Assembly: GCA_002292165.1 (NCBI GenBank)
Contig: DBBK01000261.1
Span: 1-12,313, forward strand
Length of the DNA stretch: 12,313 nucleotides
Direction: 5' to 3'
DNA from: Brevundimonas sp. UBA986
GTDB lineage: Bacteria; Pseudomonadota; Alphaproteobacteria; Caulobacterales; Caulobacteraceae
Below, one piece after another: positions 1 to 6,623 of the stretch. A program made the position numbers and the translations under genes. The notes beneath the pieces are model-generated. The model had not been told where the DNA came from and did not search any database. It was given only the letters and a program-made list of their open reading frames with translations. Numbering within the stretch: position 1 is the stretch's first letter; the number at the start of each line of letters is the position of its first letter.

Positions 1-806
1 CGGCCGGTGGCGAACATGACCACGTCTGTCTCGATGGTCATGCCGTTCTCGAGGTGATTCACCAGCCCCGTCTCGGTCTTCTCGATGCTGGAGTGCTGGC
101 AACCCAGGATGACCTTGATGCCGCGCTTCTCGATCTCGCCGGCCAGATGGGCGCGCACGTCGTCGTCGAAGCCGCGCAGGATGTTCGGCCCGCGATAAAC
201 CAGGGTCGTCTCGACGCCGAGGCCCGCGAAGATGCCCGCGAACTCCACCGCGATATAGCCGCCGCCCGCGATCAGGATGCGCTTGGGCAGTTCCGGCAGG
301 TGGAAGGCCTCTTCGGAGGTGATGGCGTGCTCGATGCCCGTCATCGTCTCCGGCACCCAGGGCCGGCCGCCCGTGGCGATCAGAATCTTTTCGGCGGTGA
401 AGGTCCCGCCGTCCGAGCCGTCGCGCTTGGTGACCTTCACGGTGTGGGCGTCGGTCAGAACCGCCCGGCCGTTGACCAGATCGACCCCGGCCTTGCCGAG
501 GTTAGCGGCGTAGATGCCCGACAGGCGCGCGATCTCGACGTCCTTGGCCTCGAGGAATTTCGGCCAGTCGAAGCTGGCCTCGACGGTCCAGCCGTAGCCA
601 GCGGCGATCTCGAAATCGTGGGCGAAGTCACTGGCCATGACCATGAACTTCTTGGGCACGCAGCCGCGGATCACGCAGGTCCCGCCGACCCGGAACTCTT
701 CCGCGATGGCCACCCGCTTGCCGCCCAGCGCCGTCAGCCGCGCCGCCCGCACCCCGCCGGAGCCCGCCCCGATGACGAAGAGGTCGTAGTCGTAGGTCTG
801 GGTCAT
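1..806 (-). CDS. gor: Glutathione-disulfide reductase, C-terminal part beyond window
   Basis: This cytoplasmic FAD enzyme reduces glutathione disulfide to glutathione using NADPH. About 268 residues are visible; the left edge removes the rest of the NADPH domain, the central domain and the dimer interface with its catalytic His. Seen: FAD-binding GAGSGG at residues 13-18, the redox disulfide motif GGTCVIRGCVPKK with C44 and C49, ATGGRP near 144-149, and the second dinucleotide-binding motif GGGYIAVEFAG from 181. Arginines R205 and R211 match the two arginines that bind the NADPH 2'-phosphate in E. coli Gor, which favours NADPH over NADH. The GTCVIRGCVPKK form of the active site is typical of glutathione reductases rather than lipoamide dehydrogenases. 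The start at 806 puts the Rossmann strand at the usual distance from the N-terminus; the ribosome site is weak (gaaag). It lies 69 bp downstream of the membrane-anchored gene and is probably last of the visible genes in the rpiA operon. Confidence 0.96.
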   Translation of the reverse strand, partial: MTQTYDYDLFVIGAGSGGVRAARLTALGGKRVAIAEEFRVGGTCVIRGCVPKKFMVMASDFAHDFEIAAGYGWTVEASFDWPKFLEAKDVEIARLSGIYAANLGKAGVDLVNGRAVLTDAHTVKVTKRDGSDGGTFTAEKILIATGGRPWVPETMTGIEHAITSEEAFHLPELPKRILIAGGGYIAVEFAGIFAGLGVETTLVYRGPNILRGFDDDVRAHLAGEIEKRGIKVILGCQHSSIEKTETGLVNHLENGMTIETDVVMFATG

Positions 807-875
807 TGTGTGCTTTCGGCGGGAAGATGGGCGAATATCGGGAGCGGCGAACGAAGGTTCAATGATCGAGCGTGG

Positions 876-1496
876 CTATTGCCCGACCTGGGCGGCGTAT
901 CGCTCTCGTCCGCGACAATAGTCAGCCAGTTCGGGGTTTGCCGCGAGCGACCCGCCATAGACCTCTACGGCTTCGGCCGACGGCGGACCTATGGACACGA
1001 CGCGGTCCGCCCAGAATTCACGTTCTGCCATTCCGAGGTGGCCATACGAGCCCTTGGACTCGGTCATCCAGCCGTCCACGGTAATTGAGCCGATGCGCAT
1101 CCCGCATCCTCCGGGGACATAGCGCCCCATCTGCTCACGAAGGCGGTCCCCGCCTCGCTCCGCCAATCCGTCGGTGGCGGAAAACCACGCCGTCTCATTC
1201 GTGACCTCATCGTTCTGATCGAAGCGAAGACGATCCCCCATGACGAGGCTGGACAGTTCGAAGTCGCCCAAAAGGATCCCCGTCACGCGCTGTTTCGGGC
1301 CCAGAACGGCGCAGCCCAGCCGGCGCGCATCGACATCGTGCGGCCGCGAAAGATTGGGTAATCCCGCTCGGCACAGGCCTCCGATCATCGCGGTCCGATC
1401 CACGGCGTACCATCCCGCCAGTCCGGCGACGCTCGTCCCGATCAGGCCGACCACGATCAGCCCCAGAACCATCGCGATCCGCCCGGAGCGCTTCAC
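876..1496 (-). CDS. Membrane-anchored protein of unknown function, coupled to rpiA
   Basis: I do not recognise a family. The 206-aa protein has a short basic start (MKRSGR), one hydrophobic segment at about residues 7-29 that could be a membrane anchor or uncleaved signal, and a soluble domain of about 175 residues predicted to be periplasmic. That domain has four cysteines (in GLCRAG, RLGCAVLG, GGCGMR and DYCRGR), enough for two disulfides. I chose a GTG start at 1496 because it overlaps the rpiA stop as GTGA, with a GAGG ribosome site about 10 bases upstream inside rpiA. This arrangement is typical of translational coupling. The frame stays open further upstream, but that stretch is Arg/Gly/Pro-rich and antiparallel in character to nothing useful: it lies inside rpiA and looks like out-of-frame rpiA sequence. 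An ATG eight codons later (before VLGLIVVG) is an alternative start. Its position between rpiA and gor suggests co-transcription, not a known function. Confidence 0.8.
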   Translation of the reverse strand: MKRSGRIAMVLGLIVVGLIGTSVAGLAGWYAVDRTAMIGGLCRAGLPNLSRPHDVDARRLGCAVLGPKQRVTGILLGDFELSSLVMGDRLRFDQNDEVTNETAWFSATDGLAERGGDRLREQMGRYVPGGCGMRIGSITVDGWMTESKGSYGHLGMAEREFWADRVVSIGPPSAEAVEVYGGSLAANPELADYCRGRERYAAQVGQ

Positions 1497-2176
1497 GGCA
1501 GCAGGACCTCGATCCCGTCGTCCTTGCCGATGATCGCCTCGTCCGCCAGATCGAGGAACAGGCCATGCTCGACCACGCCGGTGATCAACTTGAGGTCGTC
1601 GGCCAGACGCACCGGGTCGTGGATAGCCCCGCACTTCGCGTCATAGATCAGATTGCCGCCGTCGGTGCGCACCAGTCCCCGGTCGGCGGTGCGGGCGCGG
1701 GCGGGCTGGATGATCTCATGGTCCAGCAGGACGTCGGCGATGCGGTTGCCGGTCGTCTTGTGCCCGAAGGCCACCACCTCGATCGGCAGGGGGAAGGTCC
1801 CCAGCACCGGCACCACCTTGGCGGCGTCGGCGATGACGATGCAGCTCTTCGACGCCTCCCAGACCAGCTTCTCGCGCAGCAGGGCCGCACCGCCGCCCTT
1901 GATCAGGGCCAGCCCCGGCCCGACCTCGTCGGCGCCGTCCACGGTCAGGTCGATCTTCGACACATCCTCCAGCGACACCAGCGGCAGGCCCAACTCACGG
2001 GCCAGATCGGCGGTCTTCTCGGACGTCGGGACGCAGCGCAGGTCCTTCAGACCCCGCGCCGCCAGCGCCTTGACGAACCAGGCCGCCGTCGAGCCGGTGC
2101 CCAGCCCGACCACCATCCCGGCCTCGACCCGTTCGGCGGCGGCCTCGCCGGCGCGTTGCTTCTGCAGATCGGACAT
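1493..2176 (-). CDS. rpiA: Ribose-5-phosphate isomerase A
   Basis: RpiA interconverts ribose 5-phosphate and ribulose 5-phosphate in the non-oxidative pentose-phosphate pathway in the cytoplasm. The 227-aa product is close to the 219 aa of E. coli RpiA. Visible motifs are the phosphate-binding GLGTGSTA at residues 24-31 and the catalytic stretch DGADEVGPGLALIKGGGAA starting at residue 80. D80, D83, K93 and E102 (in LLREKLV) align with the catalytic Asp81, Asp84, Lys94 and Glu103 of E. coli. The start at 2176 (MSDLQKQRAGEAAAERV) matches the family; an in-frame extension to 2380 would run through the divergent lipoprotein gene and has no family resemblance. The stop codon overlaps the next gene's GTG start. 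It is the first gene of the likely operon rpiA - membrane protein - gor and is divergent from the lipoprotein gene across a 67-bp spacer. Confidence 0.97.
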   Translation of the reverse strand: MSDLQKQRAGEAAAERVEAGMVVGLGTGSTAAWFVKALAARGLKDLRCVPTSEKTADLARELGLPLVSLEDVSKIDLTVDGADEVGPGLALIKGGGAALLREKLVWEASKSCIVIADAAKVVPVLGTFPLPIEVVAFGHKTTGNRIADVLLDHEIIQPARARTADRGLVRTDGGNLIYDAKCGAIHDPVRLADDLKLITGVVEHGLFLDLADEAIIGKDDGIEVLLP

Positions 2177-2243
2177 CGGGAACTCGCTTGCGACGGGGAG
2201 GGATTCGTGGCTGGCTCCCCGCGCTTTATCGGGGGAGAGGGCA
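2177..2243. promoter_or_regulatory. Divergent rpiA/lipoprotein spacer with 7-bp inverted repeat
   Basis: This 67-bp spacer must carry promoters or leaders for both rpiA and the lipoprotein gene. It contains a perfect inverted repeat, CGGGGAG at 2194-2200 and CTCCCCG at 2215-2221, separated by 14 bases. The lipoprotein has a very purine-rich ribosome site (GGGGGAGAGG, 2231-2240) just before its ATG. The CTCCCC arm can also pair with GGGGAG inside that ribosome site (2232-2237), so two mutually exclusive hairpins are possible. I could not assign -35/-10 boxes with confidence; GATAAA on the minus strand near 2226-2231 is only a weak -10 candidate for rpiA. Confidence 0.45.
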
Positions 2244-2783
2244 ATGGGAAAGCAGAACAACACGACGCGATCGGTCGCACGCCTGAAGGCGGCCCTGCTG
2301 ATCGGCGGGCTGGGCCTCGGACTGACGGCCTGCGAGACGGTCTTCGTCCAGCCGCCTGAGTCACCGACCACCGCCGGCATCGACTATGTGCGTGACCCGG
2401 AACTGGGCCGGTTCGGCACGGGCGAGATGGTGTCCTGGGCCAGCGGCCCCGACTGCGCCGAGGCGCTGCGCATCTCGTCCTATGATCCGATGACGCTCGG
2501 ATCGAAATCCTTCCGTCTGGCCGGCGGCGCGCGGGTGCACCTTCTCGCGGACATCTTCCCGGTCGGTCCGGGCGGCCTCTACACCAACACCCAATGCGTC
2601 AATGTCGTCAGCTTCGTTCCCGAGGCGGGCCACAACTATACGCTGGTCCAGACCTTTACCGCCGGGAAGTGCAAGACCACGGTCACCGACAAGGCCTCCA
2701 ACGCCCCGCCGCCGACCTTCGTCGAACACCCGCTGGTCGCGACCTGCGTCAAGACCCCGGCGGGCTATACGCGGGTGGGCTAG
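2244..2783 (+). CDS. Putative lipoprotein of unknown function
   Basis: The 179-aa product begins with a basic N-region ([15 protein letters not shown]), a hydrophobic core ([11 protein letters not shown]) and a lipobox LTAC, so C30 should be lipidated and become the mature N-terminus. The mature part has no motif I recognise; it has four further cysteines (PDCAEA, TQCVNV, GKCKTT, ATCVKT) that could form two disulfides in the periplasm, and little charge clustering. The start at 2244 is chosen because a strong ribosome site (GGGGGAGAGG) lies 3 bases upstream and a perfect lipoprotein signal follows; the same frame is open for 197 codons upstream, but that part is antisense to rpiA. The gene is divergent from rpiA and convergent with glmU, sharing the palindrome CTAG (2780-2783) for both stop codons. 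The residue after C30 is Glu, which does not resemble the Asp inner-membrane retention signal, so outer-membrane sorting is likely by inference. Confidence 0.85.
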   Translation: MGKQNNTTRSVARLKAALLIGGLGLGLTACETVFVQPPESPTTAGIDYVRDPELGRFGTGEMVSWASGPDCAEALRISSYDPMTLGSKSFRLAGGARVHLLADIFPVGPGGLYTNTQCVNVVSFVPEAGHNYTLVQTFTAGKCKTTVTDKASNAPPPTFVEHPLVATCVKTPAGYTRVG

Positions 2784-4135
2784 GCCTTCTTCTTCGCCGC
2801 CTTGATCGCCGCCGCCTTCTCGCGGAAGGCCGCGCCCGCCCCTTCCTTGTTCACCTGACGCCCGCGCGCGAGGGACAGGGCGTCGGCGGGGACGTCCTCG
2901 ACGATCACCGAGCCCGAGCCGACGATGGCGCCCGCCCCGATGGTCACCGGCGCCACGAGGGCCGAGTTGGAGCCAACGAAGGCCCCCTCCCCCACCACCG
3001 TCCTGGCCTTGTTGAAGCCGTCGTAGTTGCAGAAGATCGTGCCCGCGCCGATGTTCGCGCCCGCCCCGACAGAGCCGTCGCCCAGATAGCTCAGGTGATT
3101 GGCCTTGGCGCCCCTGGCCATCGCGACATTCTTCACCTCGACGAAATTGCCGATCTTCACGTCCTCGGCCAGGGCCGCGCCGGGACGCAGCCGCGCATAG
3201 GGGCCGACCTCGGCCCCGGAGGCCACCGTCGCTCCCTCGATATGGCTGAAGCCGCGGATGCGGACGCGCTCGGCGATCTTCGCGCCGGGTCCGAAGATGA
3301 CGAAGGGCTCGATCGTCGTCCCGGCCCCGACCTCGGTGTCCCAGGCGAAGTGGACGGTCTCGGGCGCCGGCATGGTCACCCCGGCGGCCAGGAAGGTCTC
3401 GCGCTGGACCTTCTGGAACAGGGCCTCGGCCTGGGCCAGCTCGCCCTGGGCATTGACCCCCATGACCTGGTCCTCCCCCGCGAACACCGCCCGCGTCGGG
3501 GCGCCGCGCTTGCGCGCCAGTTCGACCACGTCGGTCAGATAGTATTCGCCCTTGGCATTCTCGTTGGTGACCTCGGCCAGAAGCGAGAACAGCAGGCCCA
3601 CCGGCGCGGCCATGACGCCCGAGTTGCAGGCGGTGATGGCCAGCACTTCCGCCGACGCCTCCTTGGCCTCGGTGATGGCGGTCAGGGCCTCGCCGTCCAT
3701 GACCAGCCGGCCATAGGCGCCGGGATCCCGCGCCTCGAAGCCGATGACGGTGACCCCGTCATGGTTCTGGAACACCGGCTCGATATCGGCGGCCTTGAGC
3801 AGGGGCACGTCGCCGTAGGTGACCACCACCTGCCCGACGAAATCACCCAGCACGGCCTCGGCGGCCCTCACCGCATGTCCGGTGCCCAGCGGCGGGTCCT
3901 GCACCGCGATGGCGTCCTCGCCCAGCCGTTTGACGACGTGGGCCCTGACCTCCGGCGAGTGCGACCCCACCACCACCACGATCCGCTCACAGCCCAACGC
4001 CTCGGCCGCATCGATGGCGTGGTCCAGCATGGCCCGATGCCCGACCGGGTGCAGCACCTTGGGCAGCGGCGACTTCATCCGCGTGCCCTGTCCGGCGGCG
4101 AGAATGATGGCGGCTCTGGGATGAGGAGTAGTCAT
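2780..4135 (-). CDS. glmU: Bifunctional UDP-GlcNAc pyrophosphorylase / GlcN-1-P acetyltransferase
   Basis: GlmU performs the last two steps of UDP-N-acetylglucosamine synthesis in the cytoplasm: acetylation of glucosamine 1-phosphate, then uridylyl transfer. UDP-GlcNAc feeds peptidoglycan and lipid A. The 451-aa length matches E. coli GlmU (456). N-terminal uridyltransferase domain: [18 protein letters not shown] at residues 12-29 (R19 and K26 match E. coli R18 and K25), [11 protein letters not shown] at 79-89, TYGDVPLL with metal-binding D109, and EYYLTD. C-terminal left-handed beta-helix from about residue 255, with hexapeptide repeats, [13 protein letters not shown] (H347 aligning with the catalytic His363 of E. 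coli), NIGAGT and CNYDG. It ends in a lysine-rich tail (AAKKKA). The start at 4135 gives the normal N-terminus; the open frame extends 26 codons further without family similarity. No strong ribosome site is visible. Divergent from the hydrolase gene; stop shared with the convergent lipoprotein gene. Confidence 0.98.
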   Translation of the reverse strand: MTTPHPRAAIILAAGQGTRMKSPLPKVLHPVGHRAMLDHAIDAAEALGCERIVVVVGSHSPEVRAHVVKRLGEDAIAVQDPPLGTGHAVRAAEAVLGDFVGQVVVTYGDVPLLKAADIEPVFQNHDGVTVIGFEARDPGAYGRLVMDGEALTAITEAKEASAEVLAITACNSGVMAAPVGLLFSLLAEVTNENAKGEYYLTDVVELARKRGAPTRAVFAGEDQVMGVNAQGELAQAEALFQKVQRETFLAAGVTMPAPETVHFAWDTEVGAGTTIEPFVIFGPGAKIAERVRIRGFSHIEGATVASGAEVGPYARLRPGAALAEDVKIGNFVEVKNVAMARGAKANHLSYLGDGSVGAGANIGAGTIFCNYDGFNKARTVVGEGAFVGSNSALVAPVTIGAGAIVGSGSVIVEDVPADALSLARGRQVNKEGAGAAFREKAAAIKAAKKKA

Positions 4136-4198
4136 GAGTCGGTCCGGCAGGTTTCTATCGATCTCTACAGGGTGGCGCGGGCGGCGAAAACCGGCATC

Positions 4199-4219
4199 CT
4201 CCCCGGATATCAAGGGGAG
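4199..4219 (+). promoter_or_regulatory. Hairpin that can mask the hydrolase ribosome site
   Basis: CTCCCC (4199-4204) is the exact complement of GGGGAG (4214-4219) with a 9-base loop. The right arm is the ribosome binding site of the hydrolase gene, 5 bases before its ATG at 4225. If the transcript starts upstream of 4199, the site could be folded away. It sits in the 89-bp spacer between divergent glmU and the hydrolase; no convincing -35/-10 boxes were identified there. Confidence 0.4.
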
Positions 4220-4224
4220 CTGAA

Positions 4225-5196
4225 ATGCGGATTTCGAGACGATCCTTCCTGGCCACAGCCGCCGCGACGGCGGCTTTGCCCGCCCTTCCCGCCCTCGCGG
4301 GTGACGATCCCGCCGTACCTCGCCCCGATGCGGAGCACCGCATCCCGGTTCCGGGCGGCGAGGTCTATGTCCGGATCAACGGCGACCTGAAGTCGGGCAA
4401 GACGCCGCTGCTGCTGGTCCACGGCGGTCCGGGCGGCGCCTGTTGGCAGATGTTCCCCGCCCTGCCCCTCGCCGCCGACCGGGCGATCATCCTCTATGAT
4501 CAGCTCGACAGCGGGCGATCGTCTGCGCCCGGCGATCCGGCCAACTGGACCATCGACCGCTATGCGTCGGAGATCGACGCCATCCGCCTCGCCCTGGACC
4601 TGCGGGAAGTCCACCTGCTGGGGCACAGCTGGGGCGGCATACTGGTCGCCAACCATGCCGCCGGCCAGGTGTCGGGCGTCCGCAGCGTCATCCTGCAGGG
4701 TGCGCCCCTGTCGGCGCGAGGCTGGGCCTCCAGCATGGACGAGCTGCTGGCCGCCATGCCTGACGGTCAGGGGCGGCTGATCAGCGCCCCCACACCCGCT
4801 GACAGTCCCGACGCCATCGGCGCCGCCTTCACCGCCTTCATGGCCACCCACCTGAACCGCACCCGCTCCCCGGCCTATGCGCCGGCCTATATGCGCGACG
4901 TGCCTGTGGACCGGGGCGATGCGCTGGCGGCGGCCGCCATGGGCGACGGCATTCCGCGCATGACCGGCTTCCTCAAGGACTTCGACGAGGAGCCGCTTCT
5001 GAACCGGATCAACGTCCCGACCCTGCTGCTGGGCGGCCAGTACGACCTCGTGACCCCCGCGACCAACCGCGCCCTCCTGCCCCGTCTGCAAAAAGGTTCG
5101 CTCGTCACGCTTGCCGACGCCGGCCATATGGCCCAGTTCGACCAGCCCGAGGCCTGGCGACAGGCCGTCGGCGATTTCATAGCGCGAGCAGACTGA
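4225..5196 (+). CDS. Tat-exported alpha/beta hydrolase, proline iminopeptidase-like (S33)
   Basis: The product is predicted to be an exported peptidase or esterase of the alpha/beta hydrolase fold, MEROPS family S33, whose members release N-terminal proline. The 323-aa protein starts with a twin-arginine signal (SRRSFLAT, residues 4-11), an Ala/Leu core and a likely cleavage site after ALA at residue 25, so it should be moved folded into the periplasm. The hydrolase domain shows the oxyanion motif HGGPGG (66-71), YDQLDSGRS (91-99), the nucleophile elbow GHSWGG with S135, the acid in GGQYDLVTP (D274) and the catalytic His in [12 protein letters not shown] (H301). The full triad is present. HGGPGG and the DQ-x-GRS segment favour the iminopeptidase group; the actual substrate cannot be told. 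A GGGGAG ribosome site lies 5 bases upstream of the ATG. The stop is separated from the next ATG by one base, so the two genes are probably co-translated. Confidence 0.9.
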   Translation: MRISRRSFLATAAATAALPALPALAGDDPAVPRPDAEHRIPVPGGEVYVRINGDLKSGKTPLLLVHGGPGGACWQMFPALPLAADRAIILYDQLDSGRSSAPGDPANWTIDRYASEIDAIRLALDLREVHLLGHSWGGILVANHAAGQVSGVRSVILQGAPLSARGWASSMDELLAAMPDGQGRLISAPTPADSPDAIGAAFTAFMATHLNRTRSPAYAPAYMRDVPVDRGDALAAAAMGDGIPRMTGFLKDFDEEPLLNRINVPTLLLGGQYDLVTPATNRALLPRLQKGSLVTLADAGHMAQFDQPEAWRQAVGDFIARAD

Positions 5197-5197
5197 C

Positions 5198-5917
5198 ATG
5201 AACCCCGACCGCGACCTTGAAGGCTGGACGATCGCCTTCGATCTGGACGGCACCCTGGTGGAGACGCAGGGCGATCTGGTCGGCACCCTGAACCGGATGC
5301 TGGTCCGCGAGGGTCATCCGCCCGTCCCGATGGAGAGCGCGCGCCAGCTGATCGGCGGCGGCGCCCGGGCCCTGCTGGAGCACGGCTTCGTCGCGGCGGG
5401 CGCTTCGTGGGAAGAGGCCAGCCAGCAGACCCTCTTCGACGCCTTCATCGCCGACTATGTCGAGCATATCGCCGACGAGTCCCACCCGTTCGAGGGCGTG
5501 GTCGAAACCCTTGAGGCCCTGGCCGAACGCGGCGCGAAACTGGTCGTCGCCACCAACAAGCGCACCGACCTGTCCGAACTCCTGCTGGCCAGGCTGGACC
5601 TGACCAAACATTTCGCCGCCATCGTCGGCCCCGACAAGGTCAGCGCCAGGAAGCCCTCGGGCGCCCACCTGAGGGAAGCCGTCCTGCTGGCCGGCGGCGA
5701 CCCGTCCATGGCCATCATGGTCGGCGACGCCTCCCCCGACACCGGCGCCGCCCGCGACGCCGACATGCCCTGCATCGTCGTCACCTTCGGCTATACCCAG
5801 ATCCCGCCGGAAGAGCTGGGCGGCGATGTCCTGATCGACCACTTCGAGGATCTGGAAGAGGCGATCGATGGGCTGCTGACGGACCTGTACGTCTCGCGGG
5901 CGCTGGCGGGGCTGTGA
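5198..5917 (+). CDS. gph: HAD-family phosphatase, phosphoglycolate phosphatase-like
   Basis: This cytoplasmic HAD hydrolase is likely to hydrolyse 2-phosphoglycolate to glycolate, a by-product of oxidative damage to DNA ends; related HAD enzymes act on other small phosphates. All four HAD motifs are visible in the 239 aa: motif I DLDGTLVET with nucleophile D15 and D17, motif II ATN around T119, motif III K152 in ARKPSG, and motif IV GDASPD with D177 and D181. A helical cap lies at about residues 25-95, the subclass I position used by Gph and related enzymes. The start at 5198 follows the hydrolase stop (TGA, one base, ATG), which implies translational coupling even though no strong ribosome site is seen. 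The pairing with a secreted peptidase has no obvious pathway logic. The symbol gph is assigned by motif pattern; exact substrate is uncertain. Confidence 0.85.
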   Translation: MNPDRDLEGWTIAFDLDGTLVETQGDLVGTLNRMLVREGHPPVPMESARQLIGGGARALLEHGFVAAGASWEEASQQTLFDAFIADYVEHIADESHPFEGVVETLEALAERGAKLVVATNKRTDLSELLLARLDLTKHFAAIVGPDKVSARKPSGAHLREAVLLAGGDPSMAIMVGDASPDTGAARDADMPCIVVTFGYTQIPPEELGGDVLIDHFEDLEEAIDGLLTDLYVSRALAGL

Positions 5918-5920
5918 GGT

Positions 5921-6100
5921 CTCCTCCCCGTCGCGAAGCGATGGGGAGGTGGCGCGGCGCTCCTTCAGCGCCGTGACGGAGGGGCTCTGCCAGCGCGCGC
6001 GATCCGCCTGACACAAGACCGCGTTCGTGGAGAACTCCTCCACCGCTTCGCGGTCCCCCTCCCCATTCGCCAGCGGCGAACGGGGAGGACACGCGCCACC
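5921..6100. repeat. Mosaic of nested palindromes between gph and the HxlR gene
   Basis: Nearly the whole gap between two convergent genes is palindromic. Unit 1: a 12-bp stem with a GAA loop at 5923-5949 (CCTCCCC outer arms, TCGC/GCGA inner arms, one G-T pair). Unit 2: CGGCGC/GCGCCG at 5955-5973. Unit 3: GTGGAG/CTCCAC at 6027-6043. Unit 4: CCGC/GCGG at 6043-6053. Unit 5: a stem of about 13 bp with one mismatch at 6058-6088, again with CCTCCCC and GGGGAGG outer arms. An outer inverted repeat, GGTGGCGCG (5948-5956) and CGCGCCACC (6092-6100), brackets the inner part. The first and last units are two diverged copies in opposite orientation. The pattern looks like an interspersed REP-like element of this bacterial group; it may also end transcription of both flanking genes, although no T-tract follows the stems. 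Confidence 0.8.
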
Positions 6101-6101
6101 C

Positions 6102-6518
6102 TTACCCCGCCTTCGCCTGATCGAACGTCGCCCGCGCGGCCTCGATCCGCTCCAGATGCTCCCCGGCCCAGGTCCACACCCCGCAGAAGGCCTCGGCCAG
6201 GCTGAAGCCCATGTCGGTCAGGCGGTACTCGACCTTGGGCGGCACGACGGGGTGAACGGTCCGCACCACCAGCCCATCGCGTTCCATCGCCCGCAGGGTC
6301 TGGGTCAGCATCTTCTGGCTGATGCCCTCGGACAGTTCGCCGATGCGGGTGAAGCGCAGCTCGCCGTTTTCGGCCAGCACATCCAGCACGATCATCGTCC
6401 ATTTGTCCGCCACCCGGCCGATGACCTCGGTGACCAAGACCTCGATGCGCGGGTCGACCGGCGGATATTCGACGCGGCCGTTGACGATGGGCTGGGGCTT
6501 GAACGCCGTGGCGGTCAT
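6102..6518 (-). CDS. HxlR-family transcriptional regulator
   Basis: A 138-aa winged-helix DNA-binding protein of the HxlR family, which act as dimeric repressors or activators, usually of a neighbouring oxidoreductase gene. Family features are visible: VIGRVADKWTMIVLDVLAENGELRFTRIGELSEGISQKMLTQTLRAMERDGLVVR (about residues 32-86) is the helix-turn-helix and start of the wing, followed by VVPPKVEYRLTDMG (91-104) and a C-terminal dimer helix. HypR/YodB-type members sense quinones or disulfide stress through an N-terminal cysteine; this protein has none there, its only cysteine being C112, so a different signal is likely. The start at 6518 has a good ribosome site (AAGGAAAG) close upstream. The gene is divergent from a short-chain dehydrogenase across 105 bp containing repeats, so that gene and itself are the expected targets. 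Its stop directly adjoins the palindromic block. Confidence 0.93.
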   Translation of the reverse strand: MTATAFKPQPIVNGRVEYPPVDPRIEVLVTEVIGRVADKWTMIVLDVLAENGELRFTRIGELSEGISQKMLTQTLRAMERDGLVVRTVHPVVPPKVEYRLTDMGFSLAEAFCGVWTWAGEHLERIEAARATFDQAKAG

Positions 6519-6519
6519 G

Positions 6520-6563
6520 ACTTTCCTTTCGGTAAGTACCGAACGTTTCGGTGCCTACTTTCC
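6520..6563. promoter_or_regulatory. Candidate HxlR operator in the divergent spacer
   Basis: The spacer between the divergent regulator and dehydrogenase genes holds overlapping repeats. GTACCGAA and TTCGGTGC (6536-6554) form an inverted repeat of 8-bp arms around CGT with one mismatch. GGTA-AG-TACC (6531-6540) is a second small palindrome. TTTCGGT occurs twice as a direct repeat (6527 and 6546, 19 bp apart, nearly two helical turns), and ACTTTCC flanks the set at 6520 and 6557. Divergent HxlR operators of this layout are common; the assignment here is inference. The cluster sits just upstream of the regulator's own ribosome site, so autoregulation is expected. Confidence 0.6.
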
Positions 6564-6623
6564 AATGGAGAGTGACAGGCATACATCGCCGGACGTCGCT
6601 TTTCCAGACACGGAGATCTCCCC

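Noticed and set aside
54..1088. Plus-strand open frame of 344 codons opposite gor
   Set aside because: Spans the 3' part of two real minus-strand genes and their spacer, with low-complexity shadow composition.
1653..2243. N-terminal extension of the lipoprotein frame upstream of 2244
   Set aside because: The extension is antisense to rpiA; a strong ribosome site and a full lipoprotein signal mark the start at 2244.
2177..2380. N-terminal extension of rpiA to 2380
   Set aside because: It would cross the divergent lipoprotein gene and has no RpiA similarity; MSDLQKQRAGE is the natural start.
2594..4390. Long plus-strand open frame of 598 codons opposite glmU
   Set aside because: It is antisense to glmU, whose product is recognisable end to end. 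Its composition (Arg, Gly, His, Asp, Leu-rich) is that of a GC-rich shadow frame.
5921..6100. Palindromic block as a CRISPR array
   Set aside because: Only two diverged units in opposite orientation, no regular spacers and no cas genes.
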